NCBI RefSeq assembly: GCF_014127285.1
Contig: NZ_CP059901.1
Span: forward strand, 1,674,001-1,738,000
Direction of reading: 5' to 3'
Source: Mumia sp. ZJ1417
GTDB lineage: Bacteria; Actinomycetota; Actinomycetes; Propionibacteriales; Nocardioidaceae
Length of the DNA: 64,000 bases
Below, one piece after another: positions 48,228 through 58,346 of the stretch. The number at the start of each line of letters is the position of its first letter. The first letter of the stretch is position 1. The position numbers and the translations under genes were made by a program. The notes below the pieces were generated by a model. The model ran no database searches. It saw only the letters and a list, made by a program, of their open reading frames with translations, and was not told the DNA's origin.

Positions 48228-48839
48228 TCACGCCTGCGGGCGCTCCTTGTCGATCAGGGTGAGGATCCTCGCGACGGTCAGCGCGGCGTCGTCGATCACG
48301 TGCTCGCTGCCGCGTGCGCGGGCGTACATGAGCCCCGCGTCGATGACCTGAGCCAGGAGTTCGAGGTCGTCCGGCTCGGGCGGAGGGTGACCGCTGCGCG
48401 TGACGACGGTGGCGAGCGCATCGAGGAGCCGCGGCCGTGAGGCGGTCATGGTGGGACGCAGGCGCTCGTTGCGCTGGGCGGCCAGCATCGGCTCGAGCCG
48501 CCGGGTGACGACATCCTCGGCGACGTGTGGCGCGTAGGCGACGTCGATCAGCAGCCGGGCGACCTCGAGGGCTGTGCGGGGCTTCTCCTCGAGGGAATTG
48601 GCCTGGGCGTGTGCGGCCTCGGTCCGTTGCTCCTCCGCGGCGTCGACGGCGGCGGCGTACAGCTCGTCGTGCGAGGGGAAGTAGTACGACGCGGTGCCGG
48701 CAGGAAGGCCCGCGGCGAGAGCGACCCCGCGGTAGGTGACAGCGTCCGGACCCTCCTCGATGAGCAAGCGGCCTGCCGCGGAGCGTAGGGCGTCGAGCTT
48801 TTCCGCGCTGCGGGCCTGACGGGGCGAGCGTACGGCCAT
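48228..48839 (-). CDS. TetR family transcriptional regulator
   Basis: A 203-residue repressor-type protein. The helix-turn-helix is in LDALRSAAGRLLIEEGPDAVTYRGVALAAGLPAGTASYYFPSHDELYAAAV (about 14-65). The ligand is unknown. ATG 48839 has AAGGAG upstream. It is divergent from the DUF981 gene, and an 18-bp dyad in between (48882-48899) is a likely operator for both. Confidence 0.92.
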   Translation of the reverse strand: MAVRSPRQARSAEKLDALRSAAGRLLIEEGPDAVTYRGVALAAGLPAGTASYYFPSHDELYAAAVDAAEEQRTEAAHAQANSLEEKPRTALEVARLLIDVAYAPHVAEDVVTRRLEPMLAAQRNERLRPTMTASRPRLLDALATVVTRSGHPPPEPDDLELLAQVIDAGLMYARARGSEHVIDDAALTVARILTLIDKERPQA

Positions 48840-48881
48840 GGGACTCCTTCGCGTTGCCGGAATACTACGAGGTCCCAAGAA

Positions 48882-48899
48882 GTTATACATACGTATCAC
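48882..48899. promoter_or_regulatory. Putative TetR operator
   Basis: GTTATACATACGTATCAC is symmetric at 14 of 18 positions. It sits between the divergent TetR and DUF981 genes, near the -35 region of the TetR gene if TAGTAT on the minus strand (48862-48867) is its -10. Confidence 0.5.
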
Positions 48900-48926
48900 T
48901 TCTAGCCCATGAAAGGGGATGACGAG

Positions 48927-49655
48927 ATGGTCCTCGCAGAGGGTCTCAAGATCGACTGGGCGACGATGCCCACCTACAACACGATCATGTCGGTCGCCGT
49001 CGGCGCCGGGCTGATCGGACTGGTCTGGCTGGCTCGCGACTTCCGCAAGGATCCGCAGAGCATCAGCCCCGCAGGATGGGCGCTCAACTTCGGCGCGCTC
49101 GGCACGATCCTGACGCTGACCGGCGCGCACATGACGCTCACCTGGCCCCTGGCGGCCGGTGGCTTCCCCTTCGACAACATCATCTTCGGCGAGACCAGCC
49201 TCGGCTTCGGCGTGCTGCTGCTCTTCGCGGCGTTCGCCCTGTGGCGTCGCGGTGACGCGATCCTCGCTGCCGAGAACCCGCGCGAGGCCGTCAAGGCGCT
49301 CGTGAAGCCGATCGGCGTGTTCGTCTTCGGGCTCGGCCTCGGCCTCCTAGGCATCGCCGTCGCGGGCGTGAAGTATCAGCTGTTTGCCGCTCCGCCGGAG
49401 GAGCCGATCTCGGGTGCGTTCGCCGAGTGGCCTCTCGTCGAGGCGATCTTCATGTCGGGCCTCATCGCGCTCGTCGGCGTCGGGGCCCTGCTGTTCCCGT
49501 TCGCCGTCAATCGCCTCGGGCGTGGCGTGCGGGCCGGGCGCGACTGGATCGCGTCGGTGACCGGCTGGGTCTGGGGGATCACCGGTGTCGCGTTCCTGCT
49601 GTTCGGCGCGATGAACTTCTTCACCCACATCGGCCTCATCGTCAACACGATGTAA
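48927..49655 (+). CDS. DUF981 family membrane protein
   Basis: A 242-residue protein with about seven transmembrane helices (TIMSVAVGAGLIGLVWLARDF; GWALNFGALGTILTLTGAHMTLTWPL; LIGVFVFGLG-type segment; ITGVAFLLFGAMNFFTHIGLIVN). It fits DUF981, whose function is unknown. Probably controlled by the divergent TetR regulator. ATG 48927 is preceded by AAAGGGG; an upstream ATG at 48909 is in frame and cannot be excluded. Confidence 0.82.
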   Translation: MVLAEGLKIDWATMPTYNTIMSVAVGAGLIGLVWLARDFRKDPQSISPAGWALNFGALGTILTLTGAHMTLTWPLAAGGFPFDNIIFGETSLGFGVLLLFAAFALWRRGDAILAAENPREAVKALVKPIGVFVFGLGLGLLGIAVAGVKYQLFAAPPEEPISGAFAEWPLVEAIFMSGLIALVGVGALLFPFAVNRLGRGVRAGRDWIASVTGWVWGITGVAFLLFGAMNFFTHIGLIVNTM

Positions 49656-49669
49656 CGACGCGGTGGTGG

Positions 49670-50152
49670 TCAGGTCGCGACGACCCCGACCACCCAGACC
49701 GTGGTCGACAGGAGGCCGCCGGTGAGCTCGATGAGAATCGAGAGGCCGGCGGCCTTCATCGCGTGCTTGGTGGCCGTCCATGCGGCCGAGTGGATGCGGA
49801 GCCGGTTGAGCTCCCACGCGTACACGCCCAGGACGAAGCCCACGAACAGCCCGACGAACGGGATCACGAAGAACCCGACGACGCCGAGCACTCCGCCTGC
49901 GAGCATCGCCCGGCCGGGGACGCCTGCCTCTTTGAGGCGCTTGCCGGGGATCAGGTACTGGACGACCAGGGTCAGCGCGTAGAGCACCGTGCAGACGCCG
50001 AACACGACCCACCCGGTGGCCGAGCCGGTGGCGAACGCCCAGACGCCGATCGCGGCCCAGATCAGCAGCGAGCCGGGCAGGACGGGGACCACGATCCCCA
50101 CAAGGCCGACGAGGATGGCCAGGCCGACGAGGACGGTGCCGAGGGTTCCCAT
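49670..50152 (-). CDS. DUF456 family membrane protein
   Basis: A 160-residue protein with four hydrophobic segments and the glycine-rich DUF456 pattern (LVGLVGIVVPVLPGSLLIWAAIGVWAF; GGVLGVVGFFVIPFVGLFVGFVLGVYAWE). Function unknown; no catalytic residues are apparent. It is convergent with the DUF981 gene 14 bp away. Confidence 0.87.
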   Translation of the reverse strand: MGTLGTVLVGLAILVGLVGIVVPVLPGSLLIWAAIGVWAFATGSATGWVVFGVCTVLYALTLVVQYLIPGKRLKEAGVPGRAMLAGGVLGVVGFFVIPFVGLFVGFVLGVYAWELNRLRIHSAAWTATKHAMKAAGLSILIELTGGLLSTTVWVVGVVAT

Positions 50153-50226
50153 GGGGGAAGGGTGCCAGACGGGGGTTGAGTACGAGGACGCTGCCGTCGG
50201 GGCAACAGCCGACCGATGATGGGAGC

Positions 50227-50577
50227 GTGACGCAACGAGTTCGTACGGCGGCCGTGCTGGTGGTGCTCCTGCTCACCCTCGCGGGGTGCGGGCACTCCTG
50301 GGACTGGAAGCAGGCCGACCTCGACCGCAACCGGCTCAACCTCGGGCTTTTCCGGGGTGCGGACACGGGGGAGAAGCTCGGCACGTGGGTACGTGTCGGT
50401 GAGGTCGTCGCCACCGACGGGACCCGCGATGGTGGCGACCTCGCCGTGGTCGTCCGGTACGAGCGGACGGTCACTGAAGGATGGGGCGGCGCAGAGAAGG
50501 TCGAGCGCTCCTGCTTTCAGTTCATCCCGGATGCGGACGGGAGCGCCGTGGAGTTTGGTCCGACGGACTGCCCGTGA
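50227..50577 (+). CDS. Small predicted lipoprotein
   Basis: A 116-residue protein with a lipoprotein signal (TAAVLVVLLLTLAGC, Cys21). The mature part is about 95 residues, acidic, with RNRLNLGLFRGADTGEKLGTWVRVGEVV and two further cysteines (SCFQF, PTDCP) near the end, which could form a disulfide. The family is not recognised. The GTG at 50227 gives the normal signal length; upstream codons in the frame add only polar residues. Confidence 0.7.
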   Translation: MTQRVRTAAVLVVLLLTLAGCGHSWDWKQADLDRNRLNLGLFRGADTGEKLGTWVRVGEVVATDGTRDGGDLAVVVRYERTVTEGWGGAEKVERSCFQFIPDADGSAVEFGPTDCP

Positions 50578-50596
50578 GTCGGCGTCCCGAATCGTT

Positions 50597-50667
50597 ACGT
50601 GACGCATCTATCGCAGGGGCCTTCTGCTGAGATAGAAACACTCCGAGTGTCACGTTCGGTACGTGAC
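50597..50667. promoter_or_regulatory. Cluster of ACGTGAC heptamers before the propeller gene
   Basis: ACGTGAC occurs at 50597-50603 and 50661-50667, and its reverse complement GTCACGT at 50649-50655. The last two form a 7-bp inverted repeat with spacer TCGGT. A further dyad ACACT-CCG-AGTGT lies at 50638-50650. It looks like an operator array. Confidence 0.45.
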
Positions 50668-50686
50668 CTGGCTGGAGGATCACGTG

Positions 50687-52717
50687 ATGATCGGACGACG
50701 GCCGCGCCTGGCGGCCATGGTGGCGACCTCGCTGGGCGGGGTGCTGGTGGCGGGTGTGCTGGCGGTGGCGCCGGGCAGCGCAGCAGGCGAGACGACCACA
50801 GCCGCAGAGCCGGCCGCGCTCGGGTGGGCGAGCACGAGCCTCTCGCGGAACAGCGGGATCGTCGGGTCCCACGGACGATCGGTCGCTGTTGCCCAGCCGG
50901 GCGTCACGCCCGCGGGTGCCGATCGGTCCTCGGTGCGTATCTCCCGCGACGGTGGTCGTACCTTCGGTCCGTCCAAGGACGTCACGGGGAGACCGCTCGA
51001 CGTGACTGTCGACGCCGAACGGCTTTGGGTCGTCTCCAGGGTGCCCGGGCAGGTGCGGGAGCTCGTCGTGCAGTCGTGGGATCTCGACGGCGGATCGGTG
51101 GTGTCGGCCGCGCGGGTGACCGCACCCAGCGCGATCAAGGAAGCGGTTCTCGCGATCGACGGTGAGGACCTCGTCCTCGCGGCCGGTCTGGACGGGGGCG
51201 CGGTCGTCACCGTCGGCAGCGCCGATTCTGGACGGACGTGGGCTACCCCGGTTGCCGTTGCCTCGAGCTGGGTCGTGGGCATCGACGCCGCAGTCGTCGG
51301 CGATCGCGTCGTTCTCGCCTACGGCGTCCGGCCCGACGACTGGGCCACCGAGGTGAGGACGACCGACGACCACGGTGCGACATGGAGCGGCGCCCGTAGC
51401 CTCGCCATGGACGGAACCCTCTCGCCGAGCCTCGCGGTGACCGCGCGGGGGGTGAGCCTCGCTGTGGTGGTCGATCGGGCGGTCACCGTGCGGACGTCCA
51501 TCGACGGGAACGAATGGAGCGGGCCGATGTCGGTCATGCCCGTGCCGAGCGGTGAGATCGGCGCCAGCATCGCTGCCTACGGCGACGCGGTATACGCGAC
51601 CTCCGACGGCACCCGGATCTTCGGAACGAGGGACGGATCCGACTGGAAAGAACTAGTCTCGCCCGCACCGCTGCGAGCGATGTTCCCGACGCTCGCTCCG
51701 GACGACATCGACGGATTCGTCGCGACCGACGACGGCGTGGGAGTTCTTAACGGCGGCGTGCTGGTGCGTGGCTACCGGGACCAGCACGCGCCCTCCGCCC
51801 GCTTCACGGCAGTTCCGCCCGCGATCACCCGCGTGCCGAACCAGGTCGTGCGGTTCACCTCGAGCGATCCCGACGGCCCGGGCGCCTGGGTGCGCTACGA
51901 GTGTGCCTTCGGCGCGAACGACTTCCGCCCGTGCTCCAGCCCGCACAGCCTCGCGGAGTGGTACCCGCACCTGAGCGACTCGTACCAAACTCTGCGCGTC
52001 CGTGCTTTCGACGCGGCCGGCCGTGTCTCGCCCGTCGTGACGACTCGCTGGATCCTCGACCAGGCAGCGCCGGAGCCTCCGTACCGTACGACCGAGCAGG
52101 AGATCACGACCGCCTCGCGGCACACCTTCCGCTGGCGAGGGAGCGACGCCGACTCGGGGATCGCCTCGTACGACCTCCGATGGTCGTCGACCGCTCAGAC
52201 GGCCTCGCGGATGTCGCGCGCGTGGCGTTCGGCGGGAGGCGTCAGGGGCACCTCGGTCCGCCTGGGCGTTGCGCGCGGCAAGGTCACCTGCCTTCAGGTG
52301 CGCGCTCGCGACCGCGCAGGACTCGCCTCGGCATGGTCCCAGCCCGACTGCATCGCGCGCCCGTACGACGACCGTTCGCTTGCACGCTCGGGGACCACCA
52401 AGAAGGTCCGCGACAAGCGCTTCTACGGCGGATCGGCCACCCGTCTGACGCGCAAAGGTCGCCTGACCTTGCGGGGCGTCGAGGCGGGGTCGGTCGTCCA
52501 CGTCGTCTACAAGAAGTCCCCGCGCATGGGTGCCGGGATCCTTCGCCCGCGGGGCAACGTCAACTACCTCTTCGGTGAGCGCGGGACGACGCGCTTCCGC
52601 GCGGCCTGGCGTTTCCACGACAACGTGCGGCGCCCTGGCCCGGTGTCGGTACGGGTCTCTGAGCCCGGCGCGATCATCATCGACGGGCTGGCGGTGCTGC
52701 CGCGCTGGGCACGGTAA
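50687..52717 (+). CDS. Secreted protein with Asp-box propeller and Ig-like domains
   Basis: A 676-residue exported protein (signal about 1-33, ending PGSAAGE). The first 380 residues carry Asp-box-like repeats: SRDGGRTFGP, SADSGRTWAT, TDDHGATWSG, SIDGNEWSG and TRDGSDWKE. This is the pattern of a sialidase-type beta-propeller. Two beta-sandwich segments follow (SARFTAVPPAITRVPNQVVRFTSSDPDG; RWILDQAAPEPPYRTTEQ), then a conserved-looking terminal region. Sialidase catalytic residues are not obvious, so it may only bind glycans. ATG 50687 has GGAGG 8 nt upstream. Confidence 0.7.
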   Translation: MIGRRPRLAAMVATSLGGVLVAGVLAVAPGSAAGETTTAAEPAALGWASTSLSRNSGIVGSHGRSVAVAQPGVTPAGADRSSVRISRDGGRTFGPSKDVTGRPLDVTVDAERLWVVSRVPGQVRELVVQSWDLDGGSVVSAARVTAPSAIKEAVLAIDGEDLVLAAGLDGGAVVTVGSADSGRTWATPVAVASSWVVGIDAAVVGDRVVLAYGVRPDDWATEVRTTDDHGATWSGARSLAMDGTLSPSLAVTARGVSLAVVVDRAVTVRTSIDGNEWSGPMSVMPVPSGEIGASIAAYGDAVYATSDGTRIFGTRDGSDWKELVSPAPLRAMFPTLAPDDIDGFVATDDGVGVLNGGVLVRGYRDQHAPSARFTAVPPAITRVPNQVVRFTSSDPDGPGAWVRYECAFGANDFRPCSSPHSLAEWYPHLSDSYQTLRVRAFDAAGRVSPVVTTRWILDQAAPEPPYRTTEQEITTASRHTFRWRGSDADSGIASYDLRWSSTAQTASRMSRAWRSAGGVRGTSVRLGVARGKVTCLQVRARDRAGLASAWSQPDCIARPYDDRSLARSGTTKKVRDKRFYGGSATRLTRKGRLTLRGVEAGSVVHVVYKKSPRMGAGILRPRGNVNYLFGERGTTRFRAAWRFHDNVRRPGPVSVRVSEPGAIIIDGLAVLPRWAR

Positions 52718-52748
52718 AGCCTCGGCCCGTCCTGACCGACCGTACACG

Positions 52749-52786
52749 CGAGGGGCCCCGTACCAGTGCTGGTACGGGGCCCCTCG
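52749..52786. terminator. Bidirectional hairpin, 18-bp stem
   Basis: Arms 52749-52766 and 52769-52786 pair perfectly around TG. It lies between the convergent propeller and DUF7455 genes. Confidence 0.8.
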
Positions 52787-52817
52787 TCAGGTCGTGCGGT
52801 GATCAGCCGGCGGGAGG

Positions 52818-53048
52818 TCAGATCTCCTCGGCCGGCGCCGTCGCCGGAGTGCCGGTGAGCTTGTCGGACTCGTCGTGGATGTTCGCGGCGACCTCGCGCA
52901 GCTTTGCGTCGTGGGCGCGTGCGTGGTGTGCGCAGAACAGGAGCTCGAAGCCGCTCGCGAGCTCGGCGCGTACGTAGGCCTGGGCTCCACAACGGTCGCA
53001 ACGATCAGCGGCGCTGAGGGCAGCGGTGGGGGCGACAGCAGTTGTCAC
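52818..53048 (-). CDS. DUF7455 small zinc-ribbon-like protein
   Basis: A 76-residue protein with one CxxC-x(n)-CxxH cluster: LSAADRCDRCGAQAYVRAELASGFELLFCAHHARAHD, expected to bind one zinc. The C-terminus is helical and acidic. Small proteins of this kind are commonly encoded next to parE or sigA in Actinobacteria; function unknown. GTG 53048 is chosen because the family begins shortly before LSAADRCDRCG. Divergent from parE. Confidence 0.85.
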   Translation of the reverse strand: MTTAVAPTAALSAADRCDRCGAQAYVRAELASGFELLFCAHHARAHDAKLREVAANIHDESDKLTGTPATAPAEEI

Positions 53049-53320
53049 GTCTGACCTCTTCTCTTCCAAGTCGGACCAGGCGGTCCTTCAGGATCAACAT
53101 CCAACCATGGGAACGTGTTCCCCTGTCGGTCATCTGGAGGATGCCCGACCGTTCGACCGTACCCGTCCTCGTCAACCTGGCTCGTCCAGGCTCGACGGTG
53201 TGGTCTGCGACACGCGTCCCGCCCGCCGCCGACGGTGCACCGAGTTCGTCGGACCCGCTCGGTAGATTGGCCCCGTCGCGCCCGGCCACCCCGGGCCGTA
53301 CGTCGCAGAAGGAGCCTGTC
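53049..53320. promoter_or_regulatory. Divergent control region of DUF7455 and parE
   Basis: A 272-bp gap. It contains the 14-bp palindrome GGGAACGTGTTCCC (53109-53122), a TAGATT box (53263-53268) that fits as the parE -10, and AAGGAG at 53309-53314. The palindrome is not a LexA box because its half-sites are 2 nt apart. No tRNA or ORF is seen. Confidence 0.5.
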
Positions 53321-55378
<2,058 letters not shown>

Positions 55379-55384
55379 CGAGGA

Positions 55385-55451
55385 ACCCGACAAAAGGACC
55401 CGACGTTTCACCCCCAGATCCGGGGTGGAACGTCGGGTCCTTTTGTCGGGT
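55385..55451. terminator. Long bidirectional hairpin, 30-bp stem
   Basis: Arms 55385-55414 and 55422-55451 pair over 30 positions with one mismatch (a wobble pair in RNA) around a 7-nt loop. It lies between the convergent parE and helR genes. Each arm holds ACCCGAC twice. Confidence 0.85.
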
Positions 55452-55457
55452 CGTACG

Positions 55458-57647
55458 TCAGGCGCTGGTGAGGATGACGAGCTGCTGCGTCGCACGCGTC
55501 ATCGCGACGTAGCGGTCGACCGCGCCCTCGATGCCGGTCCCGAACGCCTCCGGGTCGATCAGGACGACCAGGTCGTACTCGAGCCCCTTCGACAGCTCCG
55601 GTGTGAGCAGCCGTACGCGATCGGTCGACGCGAGCACGGCGCTGTCGACCTCGCCGACGGCGATCACGCACGCGACGCCCTCGTCGTTCTCGGCGAGCCA
55701 GGACGCGAGGACCGTGTCGAGGTCGGCGGCGGTGCCGTACGCGACTGGGATGCCGCTCTCGCGGACGGACGTGGGGACGTTCGCGTCCGGCAGCACCGCG
55801 CGGATCACCGGCTCGGCCTCGGCCATGACCTCCTGCGGCGTGCGGTAGTTGATGCTCAGGGACGCGAGGTCGATCCGGTCGAACCCGACCCGTGTGAGCC
55901 GCTCCTCCCACGTCTCCGTGAACCCGTGGCGGGCCTGGGCCCGGTCGCCGACGATCGTGAGGCTGCGCGAGGGGCAGCGCAGCAGGAGCATCTGCCACTC
56001 GGCGTCGGTGAGCTCCTGAGCCTCGTCCACGACGATGTGCGCGAACGGCCCGGCGAGGACGTCCGGGTCGACGCGCTGCAAGACGGACTCGTCGACGAGC
56101 GAGTTCTGCATGTCCTGCTCGCGCAGCGTGGTCATGAGCAGCAGCTCGCTGTCGTCCGCCGCGATGAGCTCGTCGACGACGCGTGACATCTGCTCGCGTT
56201 CGGCGGCGAGCGTGGCTTCCTCGCGATGACGTCGCCGAGATGCTTCGGGGTCGCCGACGCGCTGCCGCGCGGCGTCGAGGAGCGGCAGGTCGGAGAGCGT
56301 CCAAGCCTGCGCGTCTGCCCGCAGGAGCATCGCGACCTCGTCGGGGTTCAGCCAGGGCGCGCACAGGCGCAGGTAGGCCCGCACCGTCCACAGGTCGCCG
56401 ACGAGGTCGTCCGCCTCGATCATCGGCCACGCCTTCACGAGGGCCTCACGCAGCTCGGTGCTCTGCCCGAGCGCTCGGCGGATCTGGTCCGCGGAGACGT
56501 CTTCGTCCTCGTCCACGCCGTGCTTGTCGACGAGGATCGACAGCAGCGCGTCCCAGACCTCGTCGCGCGCCTCGTTGTGCGGCGTCCCGGGACTGGGCGT
56601 GCGGAAGGCCTCGGCCCAGTCGTCGGCGCTGAGCCAGACGTCGGACCACGGGGTCTCGACCTCCAGGCCCTGGGTGGGCGGCTCTTCATAGATGTCGACG
56701 GCGGCATCGATCGCCCGCACCATGTCCGCAGACGACTTCAGGCGGGCGACCTCAGGATCGGCCTCGGGCTCGACAGTTGCTCCCTCAGGGACGAGGTCAC
56801 GCAGGGTGCAGGTCTGCACCCCCTCCTCGCCGAGGCTGGGCAGGACGTCCGAGACGTACGCGAGGTATGGCTGGTGCGGGCCGACGAAGAGGACACCGCC
56901 GCGACGATGGCCGAGTCGGGGGTCCGAGTAGAGGAGATGGGCCGTACGGTGCAGCGCGACCACCGTCTTGCCCGTCCCGGGACCTCCGTCGACCACGAGC
57001 GCGCCCCGCGAGCCTGCGCGGATGATGGCGTCCTGGTCGGCCTGGATGGTGCTCAGGACGTCACGCATCCGCTCGGTCCGGCTCCCGCCCAGGCTGGCGA
57101 CGAAAGCCGACTGGTCGTCGAGGGCGGCGGCGTGGCCGGTGAACCCGTCAGGGGTGAACACCTCGTCCCAGTAGTCCGTGACCCGGCCACGGGTCCAGCG
57201 GTAGCGGCGTCGGCTCTCCAGACCCATCGGGTGGGCGTGGGTCGCCGCGAAGAAGGGCTCGGCGGCGGGGGAGCGCCAGTCGACGAGGAGGCGCCGGCCC
57301 CCGGCGTCGGTGAGGCCGAGACGACCGACGTACAAAGGCTCGGGGTCGTCTTCGGCGACGACGCGTCCGAGGCACAGGTCGAGCCCGAAGCGACGCAGCG
57401 TCCGTAGACGGCCGGTGAGCCGCCGGATCTCCGCGTCGCGCTCGACCGCGGCCTGGCCTTCGCGGGTGGGCTCCTTGCGGGCGGCGTCGAGGCGTTGGGA
57501 CAGGTCAGCGACGGTCTGCTCGACGCAGGCGGCGATGGCACCGAAGTGCTCCACGTCCCGGGCGATCAGCGCCGGGTCGGCCTTCGCGGTGAGGTGGTCG
57601 GGCAGGTCGAAGGCAAGGGCGGTCTGACGGTGGTGCTGACGGGTCAA
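55458..57647 (-). CDS. helR: HelR-type RNA polymerase-recycling helicase-like ATPase
   Basis: A 729-residue HelD/HelR protein. The N-terminal coiled coil (about 30-85; DVEHFGAIAACVEQTVADLSQRLDAARK) enters the polymerase secondary channel in known members. Helicase-like motifs are GGPGTGKTVVALHRTA (about 221), the Walker B variant HIVVDEAQEL, NYRTPQEVM, LTPELSKGLEYDLVVLIDPE and VAMTRATQQLVIL. HelR displaces rifamycins from RNA polymerase and confers resistance. TTG 57647 is chosen for its GGAG site and because the family starts near here; GTG 57710 is also in frame but lacks a ribosome site. A rifamycin-element-like repeat lies upstream. Confidence 0.9.
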   Translation of the reverse strand: MTRQHHRQTALAFDLPDHLTAKADPALIARDVEHFGAIAACVEQTVADLSQRLDAARKEPTREGQAAVERDAEIRRLTGRLRTLRRFGLDLCLGRVVAEDDPEPLYVGRLGLTDAGGRRLLVDWRSPAAEPFFAATHAHPMGLESRRRYRWTRGRVTDYWDEVFTPDGFTGHAAALDDQSAFVASLGGSRTERMRDVLSTIQADQDAIIRAGSRGALVVDGGPGTGKTVVALHRTAHLLYSDPRLGHRRGGVLFVGPHQPYLAYVSDVLPSLGEEGVQTCTLRDLVPEGATVEPEADPEVARLKSSADMVRAIDAAVDIYEEPPTQGLEVETPWSDVWLSADDWAEAFRTPSPGTPHNEARDEVWDALLSILVDKHGVDEDEDVSADQIRRALGQSTELREALVKAWPMIEADDLVGDLWTVRAYLRLCAPWLNPDEVAMLLRADAQAWTLSDLPLLDAARQRVGDPEASRRRHREEATLAAEREQMSRVVDELIAADDSELLLMTTLREQDMQNSLVDESVLQRVDPDVLAGPFAHIVVDEAQELTDAEWQMLLLRCPSRSLTIVGDRAQARHGFTETWEERLTRVGFDRIDLASLSINYRTPQEVMAEAEPVIRAVLPDANVPTSVRESGIPVAYGTAADLDTVLASWLAENDEGVACVIAVGEVDSAVLASTDRVRLLTPELSKGLEYDLVVLIDPEAFGTGIEGAVDRYVAMTRATQQLVILTSA

Positions 57648-57715
57648 GGTGGCTCCGATCGCGGGCGAGGGCCACTGTGCAAGCGGCTCCGGCCGATGAT
57701 TCTCCGCCACGACGG

Positions 57716-57734
57716 GGGGCTTGTTTCAAGCCCC
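57716..57734 (-). promoter_or_regulatory. Rifamycin-associated element-like inverted repeat upstream of helR
   Basis: GGGGCTTG, TTT, CAAGCCCC: a perfect 8-bp dyad, 19 bp in all. As I recall, the rifamycin-associated element found before helR and other rifamycin resistance genes is a 19-bp inverted repeat of this form. A TATAGC box on the minus strand (57741-57746) would place the transcription start inside or beside the repeat. Confidence 0.75.
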
Positions 57735-57751
57735 GGGGTCGGCTATACCTT

Positions 57752-57786
57752 GGAAGTGGAGAGGGATGCATTCCCTCTCCATTCCC
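57752..57786 (-). terminator. Hairpin after the carbonic anhydrase gene
   Basis: A 10-bp perfect core (57757-57766 and 57772-57781, loop TGCAT) extended by imperfect pairing. It lies 35 bp past the carbonic anhydrase stop and before the helR promoter, so it should separate the two units. Confidence 0.7.
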
Positions 57787-57821
57787 ATGTCAGACGCTGA
57801 GCCGTCACAGGCTGGGCCACC

Positions 57822-58337
57822 TCACACGACGTGCTCGAGCAGCCCCGTGTCGACGTCATAGAGGAACCCGCCCGCGCGCACGTGCGACGGGATCAGCGGG
57901 TGCGAGTCGATCTTGTGCACCGACTCCGCGAGCTCGGCGCGCTGGTCGTTGATCGCGCCGAGGAACATCCAGGTCGCGTCCGTCCCGGTCGCCTCGCCGA
58001 TGCGGGCCTGGAGCCCCGACTCCGACGCGCTCGCCATGGCGCAGCGGGTGTGCTCGACGACCATCACGCGGTCCACCTGGAGCAGGTTGGCGCTCAGGAC
58101 GAGGGCGACGAGCACCTGCTCGGTCACGCGGCCGCCTGGGTTGCGCAGGATCTTGGCGTCGCCGGGAGCCAGACCGACCATCTGCAGGGGGTCGATCCGC
58201 GAGTCCATGCAGGTCACGATCGCGACGCCCGCGCGGGCGACGCCGTCGAAGCCGGCGAGGTCGAAGGAGTCGGCGTACGAGCGGTTCGCGGCCAGCAGGT
58301 CGTCGAAGCCGCGCGGGTCCGAAGATGACGAAGGCAT
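57822..58337 (-). CDS. Beta-class carbonic anhydrase
   Basis: A 171-residue enzyme interconverting CO2 and bicarbonate. Zinc ligands are Cys43, His96 and Cys99 in TCMDSRIDP and EHTRCAM, with the Asp45-Arg47 dyad. Short length and sequence resemble the Rv1284-like group. ATG 58337 lies 6 nt after TAGGTT (minus strand, 58344-58349), so leaderless transcription is likely. That box contains the stop codon of the preceding MFS gene, so it may also be read through from that operon. Confidence 0.93.
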   Translation of the reverse strand: MPSSSSDPRGFDDLLAANRSYADSFDLAGFDGVARAGVAIVTCMDSRIDPLQMVGLAPGDAKILRNPGGRVTEQVLVALVLSANLLQVDRVMVVEHTRCAMASASESGLQARIGEATGTDATWMFLGAINDQRAELAESVHKIDSHPLIPSHVRAGGFLYDVDTGLLEHVV

Positions 58338-58346
58338 GGTCCGAAC

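Noticed and set aside
53109-53122. Possible LexA box GGGAACGTGTTCCC upstream of parE
   Set aside because: Actinobacterial SOS boxes have GAAC and GTTC separated by 4 nt; here the spacing is 2.
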